Origin: Desulfovibrio sp. | Lineage (GTDB): Bacteria; Desulfobacterota; Desulfovibrionia; Desulfovibrionales; Desulfovibrionaceae | NCBI GenBank assembly: GCA_003525525.1 | Contig: DQED01000308.1 | Span: 1 to 6,366 of the forward strand | Direction: 5' to 3' | Length of the DNA: 6,366 bases | Shown here: piece by piece, positions 1 to 5,383 of the stretch | How the letters are laid out: every line of letters begins with the position of its first letter | Numbering within the stretch: the first letter of the stretch is position 1 | Notes under the pieces: generated by a model | What the model was told of the DNA's origin: nothing | What the model saw: the letters and a program-made list of their open reading frames with translations, nothing else | Databases searched by the model: none | Program-made: the position numbers and the translations under genes

Positions 1-429
1 GGCGAGAAGGGCCACCGTGCGCGCCGCCGCGCCGCGAAGGAAGATGTCGCCGCCGTTTTCCACCACGATCTCGGGCGAGGCCGCGGCAAAGGCGTCGGCC
101 ACGGCCTGGGAAATGGCCCCGGCCACGGCCGCGAACGGTCCCACGCCGAAGCGCGCCGCCGCTTCCGCCATGTCCCTGGCGATGGCCGGCGCGTCGTCGC
201 CGACGGCGACGGGCGTAAGCGATGTGCGGAAATCCGGGTGGAGCAGGATGTATGTCTCGAGCCCGCGCCGCAGGTCGGAGACGAATGCGGCCACTTCCCG
301 GCCGAGGTCGCGTGCGGCCAGGACGAACAGGTCGGTCTGCGCCACCACCACCTGGAAGGCCTGCTCCCCGGCGCGGGCGAGCAGTTCCTGGCGGTAGGCG
401 CGCACGGAATCGGTGTACACGGACGGCAT
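1..429 (-). CDS. UPF0280 family protein (ApbE superfamily), N-terminal 143 residues, C-terminus outside window
   Basis: The reverse strand is open from an ATG at 429 to the left edge and gives 143 residues without a stop. The family is recognised from the glycine/alanine block GVGPFAAVAGA (about residues 95-105) and the segment VENGGDIFLR (123-132), which are hallmarks of UPF0280/COG2122 proteins, distant relatives of the ApbE flavin transferases. The family has no established function, so none is assigned here; an ApbE-like nucleotide- or flavin-binding role is only inferred from the fold. Members are usually about 240-250 residues, so roughly 100 C-terminal residues should lie beyond the window. 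The start is supported by a GGGAGG Shine-Dalgarno at 440-445, ten bases upstream of the ATG. There is no signal peptide or membrane segment in the visible part. The gene is divergent from the glycosyltransferase and shares a 105-base intergenic region with it. Confidence 0.85.
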   Translation of the reverse strand, partial: MPSVYTDSVRAYRQELLARAGEQAFQVVVAQTDLFVLAARDLGREVAAFVSDLRRGLETYILLHPDFRTSLTPVAVGDDAPAIARDMAEAAARFGVGPFAAVAGAISQAVADAFAAASPEIVVENGGDIFLRGAAARTVALLA

Positions 430-469
430 GGACGGCGGTCCTCCCTTGTGACGCGTGCCGCAAACTACG

Positions 470-487
470 CCAGGCCGGAGCGCCTGG
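470..487. promoter_or_regulatory. Inverted repeat between divergent genes (possible operator)
   Basis: CCAGGC and GCCTGG form a perfect 6-base inverted repeat around a 6-base spacer. It sits midway between the UPF0280 start (429) and the glycosyltransferase start (535), where a shared operator would be expected. No known regulator site is recognised, and a repeat of this size can arise by chance in GC-rich DNA. Confidence 0.2.
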
Positions 488-498
488 GAAGGGCGGCC

Positions 499-527
499 TT
501 GGCAGGGCGGGAGCGGGCATGTAAGCT
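499..527 (+). promoter_or_regulatory. Candidate sigma70-like promoter of the glycosyltransferase gene
   Basis: TTGGCA at 499-504 matches the -35 consensus in five of six positions. It is followed by exactly 17 bases and then TAAGCT (522-527), which matches the -10 consensus in three of six. The expected transcription start would fall at about 533-535, essentially on the ATG at 535. The spacing is good but the -10 is weak. Confidence 0.3.
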
Positions 528-534
528 CGCGGCC

Positions 535-1413
535 ATGGAGCGGGAGAGTCTTGCCGGGAAGTTCGCCGGAACGGACGCGCCCCTGGTCACCGCCGTCATT
601 CCCGTGCGGGACCGGGCGGGGATGATCGGGCGCGCCGTGGCCTCGGCCCTTGCGCAGACGGGCGTTTCCCTGGAAGTGGTGGTGGTGGACGACGGCTCCA
701 CGGACGGCACGGCGGCGGCGCTTGCGGGCATCGCCGACCCCAGGCTGCGCGTGCTTGCCCATGCGCGCTCCCGGGGCGTCTCCGCGGCGCGCAACACCGG
801 GCTTGCCGCCGCCAGAGGGGGCTATTTCGCGCTCCTTGATTCCGACGACGTCTGGCTTCCTGAAAAGACCGCACGGCAACTGGAATGCATGCGCGCGCGG
901 GGGCTGGCCATCAGCCAGACCCAGGAAATCTGGATGCGCGGCGGCCGGCGCGTCAATCCGGGACGCGTCCACGCCAAGCCGGACGGTTTTTTTTTCGAGC
1001 AGGCGCTGGCGCGTTGCCTGGTGAGCCCCTCCACGGTCATGTTCACCCGGCAGTTCTGGCTGGAGGTCGGGGACTTCGACGAAACCCTGCCGGCCTGCGA
1101 GGACTACGACCTGTGGCTGCGCGCCCTGTTGCGCCATCCCGTGGGCCTGCTCGACGCGCCCCTGGCCGTGCGCCACGGTGGCCGCGCGGACCAGCTCTCG
1201 GCCATCTACCTCGGCCAGGACCTCTTTCGCATCCGTTCCATGTGCAAGCTCCTCGCCCGCGACGATATTACGGACTGGCACAGGGAATGCATAAAAAAAG
1301 AGTTGCGGCGCAAGGCGATGCGCTACGCGCAGGGCTGCCTCAAGCGCGACAAGCCGGAAGAAGCCGCACGCATAATGGAATTGATACGCACAGCCGGGGC
1401 GGACCATAAATGA
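535..1413 (+). CDS. Family 2 glycosyltransferase (GT-A fold), 292 residues
   Basis: This is a probable cytoplasmic inverting glycosyltransferase that moves a sugar from a nucleotide-sugar donor to a glycan, lipid or protein acceptor; neither substrate can be read from the sequence. The GT-A domain starts at about residue 16 (LVTAVIPVRDR). The nucleotide-binding segment VDDGSTDGT is at 51-59, the conserved GVSAARNTGL at 81-90, the metal-binding DSDD at 102-105, and CEDYDLWLR with the likely catalytic acidic pair at 188-196. HGGRADQLS (214-222) replaces the HRxGQLS-like stretch seen in related enzymes. The last 60 or so residues are helical and rich in Lys, Arg and Glu, with no membrane helix. 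The frame stays open upstream to 238, but that part overlaps the divergent UPF0280 gene, so the ATG at 535, just ahead of the domain, is chosen. It has no clear Shine-Dalgarno. A nine-T run lies at 987-995. No other glycan genes are in the window. Confidence 0.88.
   Translation: MERESLAGKFAGTDAPLVTAVIPVRDRAGMIGRAVASALAQTGVSLEVVVVDDGSTDGTAAALAGIADPRLRVLAHARSRGVSAARNTGLAAARGGYFALLDSDDVWLPEKTARQLECMRARGLAISQTQEIWMRGGRRVNPGRVHAKPDGFFFEQALARCLVSPSTVMFTRQFWLEVGDFDETLPACEDYDLWLRALLRHPVGLLDAPLAVRHGGRADQLSAIYLGQDLFRIRSMCKLLARDDITDWHRECIKKELRRKAMRYAQGCLKRDKPEEAARIMELIRTAGADHK
987..995 (+). repeat. Nine-T homopolymer tract inside the glycosyltransferase gene
   Basis: Nine consecutive T encode part of Gly-Phe-Phe-Phe-Glu (residues 151-155) in an otherwise GC-rich gene. 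Phe could have been encoded with TTC. Loss of one T would shift into a frame that stops at 1022-1024, about ten codons later. Gain of one T would enter a frame open to 1409 with an unrelated Arg/Pro-rich sequence. The tract could be prone to slippage. Confidence 0.6.
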
Positions 1414-1505
1414 ACCGGACGGCCGGGGTGGCCCCCGATCAACCGGATCACCTGGAAGCGGGCGGCAGAGTGGAAGCGAAAGGAGGGAAATCGTCACGGG
1501 AGCCC

Positions 1506-1547
1506 GGAGGGCGACAGCCCTTTGGCCGCCGGAGGCGTCCCCCCGGC
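1506..1547. terminator. Paired hairpins between convergent genes (weak terminator region)
   Basis: Two GC-rich hairpins lie between the glycosyltransferase stop (1413) and the MoaE-like stop (1553). The first pairs AGGGC (1508-1512) with GCCCT (1517-1521) around GACA and is followed by only three T on the plus strand. The second, 1528-1547, has an 8-pair stem (GCCGG with CCGGC, continued inward by one G-U and two G-C pairs) and a 4-base loop. Neither has a real T tract, so if they terminate transcription they do so weakly or with help from Rho. The rest of 1414-1505 shows no gene; an AAAGGAGGG at about 1480 resembles a Shine-Dalgarno but has no start codon after it. Confidence 0.35.
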
Positions 1548-1552
1548 CCTTC

Positions 1553-1915
1553 TCACTCCGGCGCGAGTTCTTTCTTGGTGATCGCTTCGGCCTTGATGCG
1601 GGTGAGCGTGTACGTCAGCCCGGCCAGGACGTGCTCGCGGATGTCGCCGGCCGCGACGATGAACAGCAGGTCGTCGCCGGGCGTGAACGTGCCGGCCCGG
1701 GCTTCGACCAGCACCCGGAACATGCCGGGCATGGCCTCGCCCTCGCGGCGGATGGCCTCGACGAGATCCTGGTCCACGCGGACTTCGAGCTTGCCCACGG
1801 GGGCGCCGTTGCGCGACGTGGCCCGGGCCACGCCGTTGTGCACGAGCACCATGCCGACCTTTTCGAGAAAGCCCGGCTCGGCCTTGAGGGATGCGATGGT
1901 TTTTGAGATGTCCAT
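1553..1915 (-). CDS. MoaE-like protein (molybdopterin synthase large-subunit family), 120 residues
   Basis: The protein resembles MoaE, the large subunit of molybdopterin synthase, which with MoaD adds two sulfurs to precursor Z in the cytoplasm. The match runs through G21-x-V-x4-G-x2-R31, which lines up with the MoaE segment holding E. coli Arg39; a strand ending in FTPGDDLLFIV (77-87), like the MoaE WPGDEIVFVGV; and a final helix ending TKKE (113-116), like the WKRE around Lys126. It is shorter than MoaE (about 150). The His-Arg pair (E. coli 103-104) appears as DIREH (91-95), and Lys119 is not clearly matched (Lys108 is one position off), so catalysis is uncertain. No moaD lies nearby. The ATG at 1915 is preferred over one at 1960: the extra 15 codons are AT-rich and unlike the gene, and a TATAGT -10 candidate lies between the two starts. 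Neither start has a good Shine-Dalgarno. The gene is convergent with the glycosyltransferase and divergent from the TPR gene. Confidence 0.72.
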   Translation of the reverse strand: MDISKTIASLKAEPGFLEKVGMVLVHNGVARATSRNGAPVGKLEVRVDQDLVEAIRREGEAMPGMFRVLVEARAGTFTPGDDLLFIVAAGDIREHVLAGLTYTLTRIKAEAITKKELAPE

Positions 1916-1943
1916 GGGAGCCAGATAAGGGAGAAGCCCGCCG

Positions 1944-1988
1944 TTGTCCACACTATACATTACTAATTTACTCGAGAAATTGCCTCAT
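1944..1988. promoter_or_regulatory. AT-rich divergent promoter island
   Basis: This short AT-rich stretch stands out against GC-rich flanks and separates the divergent MoaE-like and TPR genes. On the minus strand TATAGT (1952-1957) matches the -10 consensus in five of six positions and would start transcription near 1945, about 30 bases before the MoaE-like ATG. On the plus strand TATACA (1954-1959) or the TACTAA that follows could serve as -10 for the TPR gene. No convincing -35 element was found for either direction. Confidence 0.4.
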
Positions 1989-4646
1989 ATGGGTACCACC
2001 CGGATGGTGCACACGGGCATCGGCGTGTGGGTGGCCTGGGACGGGCAGCTCGACCCGGCTTTCGACGCCATGCTCGAGGACTTCGGCGGCTTTCGCATGG
2101 CCGAGACCACGGGCCAGTCGCTGTGGTATTTTCTCGGCGACGAGGGGCTGCGCGCCCTGGCCCGCATCCATGTCTGGGGCCGCGTCAACGCCTTGCCGAT
2201 CTTCATCGAGGTCTTCCCGGCCTCGCTGCTCGTCGGCCCCAAGTTCGACCGCACGCTGTCCATTTCCGTGGAACTGTCACGGCAGCATGTCACTCCCTCG
2301 GAATCCCTGGAGATACTGCTCCATCCCAACCTCAAGCCCCAGCTGGCCGGCAATCCGGGCCTGTCGGGCACGCCGATCAAGCCGTCCTCGGGTCTGGCCC
2401 GGGTGCATTTCGAGCGCTTCGAGGCCGACCCCGGCCTGGCCTACGACACGGGGCTTGCCTGGATGGGGGTCATCCGGCCCCTGGGCGACCCCTTGAGCCG
2501 CGACACGGCCGAGGGCTGGCGCAACATCGCGGCGGAACTGCACGACATCATCGACCGCCTGGGCCTCAAGTTCATGCGCCACGAGGGGTTTTTGCTGTTC
2601 GAGGCCCCGGGGCTCAAGCATTTTCGCGCCTGGTGTCGCGACACCGTCTCGCGCATCATGCGCCTGGAAGCGGAAAAGGACGCGGGCGGCGAGGGGCGTT
2701 ACTGGCCGAGCGTCATGGCCGCGGTTCCCTCCAAGGGCCGCACCTTCGGCAAGGACCTGCCGCGCCGGCTGGGACTCAACTGGGACCAGATGGCCCCGGA
2801 TTTCCCGCATATGAGCTTCCGTTCGGCCTTTCTGCTCGGCGACGAATTCGTCATCCACGAGGCCAGGGCGATTTCCCGCGGCGTGAACGTCGACGACTGG
2901 TGCAACGTGAGCCTGGTCGCGGCCGGGGAGGAGTCCGAGAAGAGCGGCTCCCTGGCCGTGCCGCTGCCCGGCAACCTGTCCGTGGCCGACGCCGTGCCGT
3001 GCTTTTACTGTGGCCTGGGCAACCACGAGCCCCGGCAGTGCCCGTCCAAAGTCCTGGACGCGCCCCGCCCGGACGTCTGGGAGCGCTTCGGCCGGCTGCC
3101 TATCGCCGGGCTGGAGGCGCTTTCCCAGAAGCTCGACGCCGCCCTGGCAAGCGACACCTTGGGCGAGATGACCAGGCGCCTGACCGGCAAGGAAGACACG
3201 GACCTGTTGCTGGCCGCCATCTTCGAGATCGACCAGCCCCTGCAGACGCGCATGCTGGAGGCGGTCTGGCGCGCCAAGGGCAAGGACCTGCCCGCGGGGC
3301 TGGCGCAACTGGGCCGGCGCGAAGGGGATTACTACTGGGACGCGCTGACCGCGCTTCGCGAGCGCAACGCCGAGAAATACGAGGAAATGCTGCTCCAGGC
3401 CCTGACCAAGTATCCCCGCGCCTACCAGCCCAAGTCGCTCCAGGGCTTCGCCGCCATGGAAGCCGGGGACTGGACCAAGGCGGTCTACTACTGGCAGGAG
3501 TCCGGCCGGCTTTGCTACACGGCCCTGCAACGCGCCTATTTCCTCTGGCTCCAGGCCCGGGCCTTCGAGGTCCAGGGCGAACAGCACAAAGCCATCGCCT
3601 TGTACCGGGATACCCTCAAGGAAAGCCCCCGCTGGGTCGAACCCGTCTACCGCCAGGGCGTGTGCCTGGTGAAGATGGGCTTCACGGACCAGGCGATGCA
3701 GATTTTTTCGCAACTGACGGCCAACGACCCGTCCATGTTCAACCGGGTGATGATCGACCCGGAGCTGGAGCGGGGCCGGCTGCACATCCTGGCCGCGCTG
3801 TGGCGGGTCTGGAAGCAGGCGCAGGAGGCGGCCCAGGCGCTCGTGGCCAGCCTCGGCGCGCTTTCGGAATCGCTGCGCGAGCGCTTCCTCGAAGGGGAGC
3901 CGTACCTCGTCGCCTCGGAAGAGAAGATCCAGGAACTGCTGGAGCTCGGCAAGCTGGGCAACTACGTGGCCTACAAGGGGTTCGAGGCCGGCGTCGCGGA
4001 TGTCGAGGCGCAGATCGTCAAGAAGGTCGCCAGCGAAATCAAGGTGATGCAGGCGGAACAGGCGAGGCAGTACGAGGAGCTCAAGGGCGTGCAGCGCGAG
4101 GCGGCCTGGTTTCCGTTCCCTTCGCTTCTGCGGGAATTCAACGCCGATTTCAATTACTGCGCCACCAAGCTCAACTGGATGCGGACCTCGTCCATGGACG
4201 AGCCGGCGAACTTCCACAAGAGCCGCGAATACCTGCCCGAGGTGGACGAACGCATTCGCACCTTGCGCACGCGGCTCATCACGCTGCGCATCGTGCGCGA
4301 TTCGACCTTTTTCTGCATGCTGCTCGGCCGCAACTTCCTGTGGATGGAGGTGGCGGGCCTGGGGCTGTCCCTGGTGCTGGTGCCGCTTTTCGTCTATCTG
4401 TTCCAGACCTCGGGCCAGGGCTGGGTGGCGGACATGATGGAGCAGCAGAAGTGGCAGCTGCAAAAGGGGCTGGTCATCATCCTGACCATCGCCGCCATGG
4501 CTCTGGCTGCCATCAAGACGGCCATTTCCTTCGAATCGAAAAAGCGTAAGCTGTTCAAGCTCGCCGAGGAAGGCAAGCTGCCGCAGAAAAAGCCCAAACC
4601 GAAAAAGAAGCCGAAACCCAAGGCCAAGCCCAAACCCAAGAAGTAG
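1989..4646 (+). CDS. Membrane-anchored TPR protein with CCHC zinc knuckle and Lys/Pro tail, 885 residues
   Basis: The function is not recognised. Visible parts in order: an N-terminal region of about 330 residues with no family I can name and no signal peptide; a zinc-knuckle motif C338-x2-C341-x4-H346-x4-C351; a helical region; TPR-like repeats at about 447-584, including AGDWTKAVYYWQESG and EQHKAIALYRDTLKESP; a charged coiled-coil-like stretch at about 669-705; two hydrophobic helices at about 786-806 and 827-848 joined by a 20-residue loop; and a Lys/Pro tail at 867-885. With two helices and a very basic C-terminus, the bulk and the tail should both face the cytoplasm, giving a scaffold held at the inner membrane. 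The start is uncertain. A TTG at 1944 has a GGGAG ten bases upstream, but the 15 codons between (CTA, ATT, ACT, TTA and similar) are unlike the gene and overlap the promoter island. ATG 1989 is chosen; ATG 2004 is also possible. It is transcribed alone and ends at a bidirectional terminator shared with dsrC. Confidence 0.85.
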   Translation: MGTTRMVHTGIGVWVAWDGQLDPAFDAMLEDFGGFRMAETTGQSLWYFLGDEGLRALARIHVWGRVNALPIFIEVFPASLLVGPKFDRTLSISVELSRQHVTPSESLEILLHPNLKPQLAGNPGLSGTPIKPSSGLARVHFERFEADPGLAYDTGLAWMGVIRPLGDPLSRDTAEGWRNIAAELHDIIDRLGLKFMRHEGFLLFEAPGLKHFRAWCRDTVSRIMRLEAEKDAGGEGRYWPSVMAAVPSKGRTFGKDLPRRLGLNWDQMAPDFPHMSFRSAFLLGDEFVIHEARAISRGVNVDDWCNVSLVAAGEESEKSGSLAVPLPGNLSVADAVPCFYCGLGNHEPRQCPSKVLDAPRPDVWERFGRLPIAGLEALSQKLDAALASDTLGEMTRRLTGKEDTDLLLAAIFEIDQPLQTRMLEAVWRAKGKDLPAGLAQLGRREGDYYWDALTALRERNAEKYEEMLLQALTKYPRAYQPKSLQGFAAMEAGDWTKAVYYWQESGRLCYTALQRAYFLWLQARAFEVQGEQHKAIALYRDTLKESPRWVEPVYRQGVCLVKMGFTDQAMQIFSQLTANDPSMFNRVMIDPELERGRLHILAALWRVWKQAQEAAQALVASLGALSESLRERFLEGEPYLVASEEKIQELLELGKLGNYVAYKGFEAGVADVEAQIVKKVASEIKVMQAEQARQYEELKGVQREAAWFPFPSLLREFNADFNYCATKLNWMRTSSMDEPANFHKSREYLPEVDERIRTLRTRLITLRIVRDSTFFCMLLGRNFLWMEVAGLGLSLVLVPLFVYLFQTSGQGWVADMMEQQKWQLQKGLVIILTIAAMALAAIKTAISFESKKRKLFKLAEEGKLPQKKPKPKKKPKPKAKPKPKK
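4587..4643 (+). repeat. Lys/Pro repeat encoding the C-terminal tail of the TPR protein
   Basis: The last 19 codons encode almost only lysine and proline (one alanine), as alternating K-P units. The DNA is a purine/C-rich low-complexity repeat of AAG, AAA, CCC and CCG codons. Such tails can bind nucleic acids or acidic surfaces; here they also fix the cytoplasmic side of the membrane topology. Confidence 0.8.
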
Positions 4647-4652
4647 GCGGTC

Positions 4653-4674
4653 GCGGCGTCGGGAACGTCGCCGC
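4653..4674 (+). other. Hairpin just after the TPR gene stop codon
   Basis: GCGGCG (4653-4658) pairs with CGCCGC (4669-4674). After one T-T mismatch, CG pairs with CG around a GGAA loop of the GNRA type. The hairpin begins seven bases after the stop codon and has no T tract, so it is more likely to protect the 3' end of the transcript than to terminate it. Confidence 0.35.
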
Positions 4675-4726
4675 GCGGGCAGCGCTTGGCGCACCCCGGG
4701 GCAGGTCGGGGCAGGCCGCGGGCGCA

Positions 4727-4760
4727 AAAAAAGGCGGCGAGTCGCCTCACCGCCTTTTTT
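4727..4760. terminator. Bidirectional intrinsic terminator between the TPR gene and dsrC
   Basis: Six A and GGCGG (4727-4737) face CCGCC and six T (4750-4760). The stem is flanked by a T run on each strand, so it can terminate the plus-strand TPR gene and the minus-strand dsrC. An inner GGCG-AGT-CGCC hairpin (4736-4746) is an alternative fold of the loop. It lies 18 bases beyond the dsrC stop. Confidence 0.85.
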
Positions 4761-4778
4761 CCTCGAGGAAAGGTAGGC

Positions 4779-5096
4779 CTAGACGCAGCCGGTGGGCTTG
4801 GGCAGGCCGGCCATTTTGCAGGCTCCTTTGCCGGGGCCGGACGGGAACAGCTCATAGATGTGCTTGAGCTTGAATCCGGTGACCTTGGAAAGGATGCGCA
4901 CCATGGGGGCGATGCCGTTCTTCTTGTAGTAGTCCTGCAGGAACTCGATGACCTTGTTGTGCTCGGGGGTCAGTTCCTTGATGCCCTCGGAGTCCTTCAC
5001 ATACTCAACCCACTCCTCGGTCCAGTCTTCAAAGCGCTGCAGGAAGCCGTCTTCGTCGACTTCGAACGATTTGCCTTTGTACTCGACAGTAGCCAT
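4779..5096 (-). CDS. dsrC: DsrC, dissimilatory sulfite reductase-associated sulfur carrier, 105 residues
   Basis: DsrC is a small cytoplasmic protein that takes part in sulfite reduction by DsrAB. In the known cycle its two C-terminal cysteines hold the sulfite-derived sulfur as a trisulfide, which is then reduced through the membrane complex DsrMKJOP. The sequence covers the whole family, from MATVEYKGKSFEVDEDGFL to the mobile C-terminal arm. Cys93 and Cys104 are separated by ten residues, with Cys104 next to last, as in dissimilatory DsrC; TusE proteins keep only the last one. The length and cysteine numbering match what I know of Desulfovibrio vulgaris DsrC. The start is the ATG at 5096, six bases after AAGGAGG; an in-frame ATG at 5102 directly touches that Shine-Dalgarno and is unlikely to be used. 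Codons are strongly biased to AAG, GAG, CTG, GGC and ATC, as expected for abundant expression. No dsrAB is in the window. A YcaO-TPR gene lies upstream on the same strand. Confidence 0.97.
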   Translation of the reverse strand: MATVEYKGKSFEVDEDGFLQRFEDWTEEWVEYVKDSEGIKELTPEHNKVIEFLQDYYKKNGIAPMVRILSKVTGFKLKHIYELFPSGPGKGACKMAGLPKPTGCV

Positions 5097-5102
5097 GCGC
5101 AT

Positions 5103-5109
5103 CCTCCTT
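5103..5109 (-). promoter_or_regulatory. Strong Shine-Dalgarno of dsrC
   Basis: The mRNA reads AAGGAGG, a full match to the anti-Shine-Dalgarno core, followed by ATGCGC and then the ATG at 5096. The 6-base spacing decides in favour of the second ATG. It is the best ribosome site in the window and fits a highly translated gene. Confidence 0.85.
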
Positions 5110-5126
5110 ACAGGTTGTGAGAAAAG

Positions 5127-5155
5127 CGCCCGGGCTGTTTGCGGAAACCCGGGCG
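5127..5155 (-). promoter_or_regulatory. Stable terminator-like hairpin in the dsrC leader
   Basis: CGCCCGGG and CCCGGGCG form a perfect 8-pair GC stem. An inner TTT/AAA stem can stack on it around a 4-base GCGG loop, with a 3-base bulge. On the dsrC strand the stem is followed by GC and then TTTTCT, so it resembles a weak intrinsic terminator or attenuator ending about 30 bases before the start codon. It might instead only stabilise the mRNA. A second, smaller hairpin (TCCCGT/ACGGGA, 5170-5184) lies just upstream of it in the transcript. Confidence 0.5.
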
Positions 5156-5281
5156 GGTTCCTGACGGCGTCCCGTGTTACGGGAGGCCTCACCCATGAAT
5201 CAGAGCACCCTTGATGCCCGATGGGTCAATGTTGCACTGGCGAGCCGTGTGAGAAGGCTCCGGCTCCCGAGTTATTTTTTT

Positions 5282-5311
5282 AACGTAATCGCCGCAGCCC
5301 TGTTTTGTCAA
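5282..5311 (-). promoter_or_regulatory. Candidate sigma70-like promoter of dsrC
   Basis: On the minus strand a perfect TTGACA -35 (5306-5311) is followed by 18 bases and TACGTT (5282-5287), a -10 matching in three of six positions, then by an A run. Transcription would start near 5275 and give a leader of about 180 bases. The surrounding 5270-5390 stretch is clearly more AT-rich than the flanking genes. No recognised regulator site was found. Confidence 0.55.
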
Positions 5312-5361
5312 TGCCTTTCACGGGATTGCTCGTGTAGTATTGCCAAAAATGTCCATGAAAT

Positions 5362-5381
5362 CGCTTTGTTGTGGCAAAGCG
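5362..5381 (-). terminator. Hairpin immediately after the YcaO-TPR stop (weak terminator candidate)
   Basis: CGCTTTG and CAAAGCG form a perfect 7-pair stem with a 6-base loop, starting two bases after the stop codon of the YcaO-TPR gene. On that strand it is followed by ATTTC and, a few bases later, by ATTTTT, so termination would be partial. Some read-through into dsrC is possible. Confidence 0.4.
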
Positions 5382-5383
5382 TG

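Noticed and set aside
238..534. N-terminal extension of the glycosyltransferase to 238
   Set aside because: It overlaps the start of the UPF0280 gene on the other strand and adds no recognisable domain before the GT-A fold.
1972..1997. XhoI, NdeI and KpnI sites clustered within about 26 bases, suggesting a vector polylinker
   Set aside because: The sites lie in a normal divergent intergenic region with native-looking genes on both sides. No further polylinker or vector sequence follows.
4697..4715. Two 9-base CGGGGCAGG direct repeats with a 10-base period
   Set aside because: Only two short copies in a GC-rich gap next to a terminator; too little to call an operator or repeat element.
2277..4727. 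An 816-codon open frame antisense to the TPR gene, and an 840-codon frame at 2027-4549 on the same strand
   Set aside because: Both are shadows of a high-GC coding gene: their translations are Arg/Pro/Gly/Leu/His-rich with no recognisable domain, while the 885-residue frame has TPRs, a zinc knuckle and membrane helices.
5096..5192. N-terminally extended DsrC beginning at 5192
   Set aside because: The extension runs through the leader hairpin and the Shine-Dalgarno, and DsrC proteins begin at the MATVEYKG position; the length of 105 residues is already typical.
5100..5196. Leader peptide in the dsrC 5' region starting at the ATG at 5196
   Set aside because: The frame does not stop before dsrC, runs into it out of frame, has no ribosome site, and lacks any run of regulatory codons.
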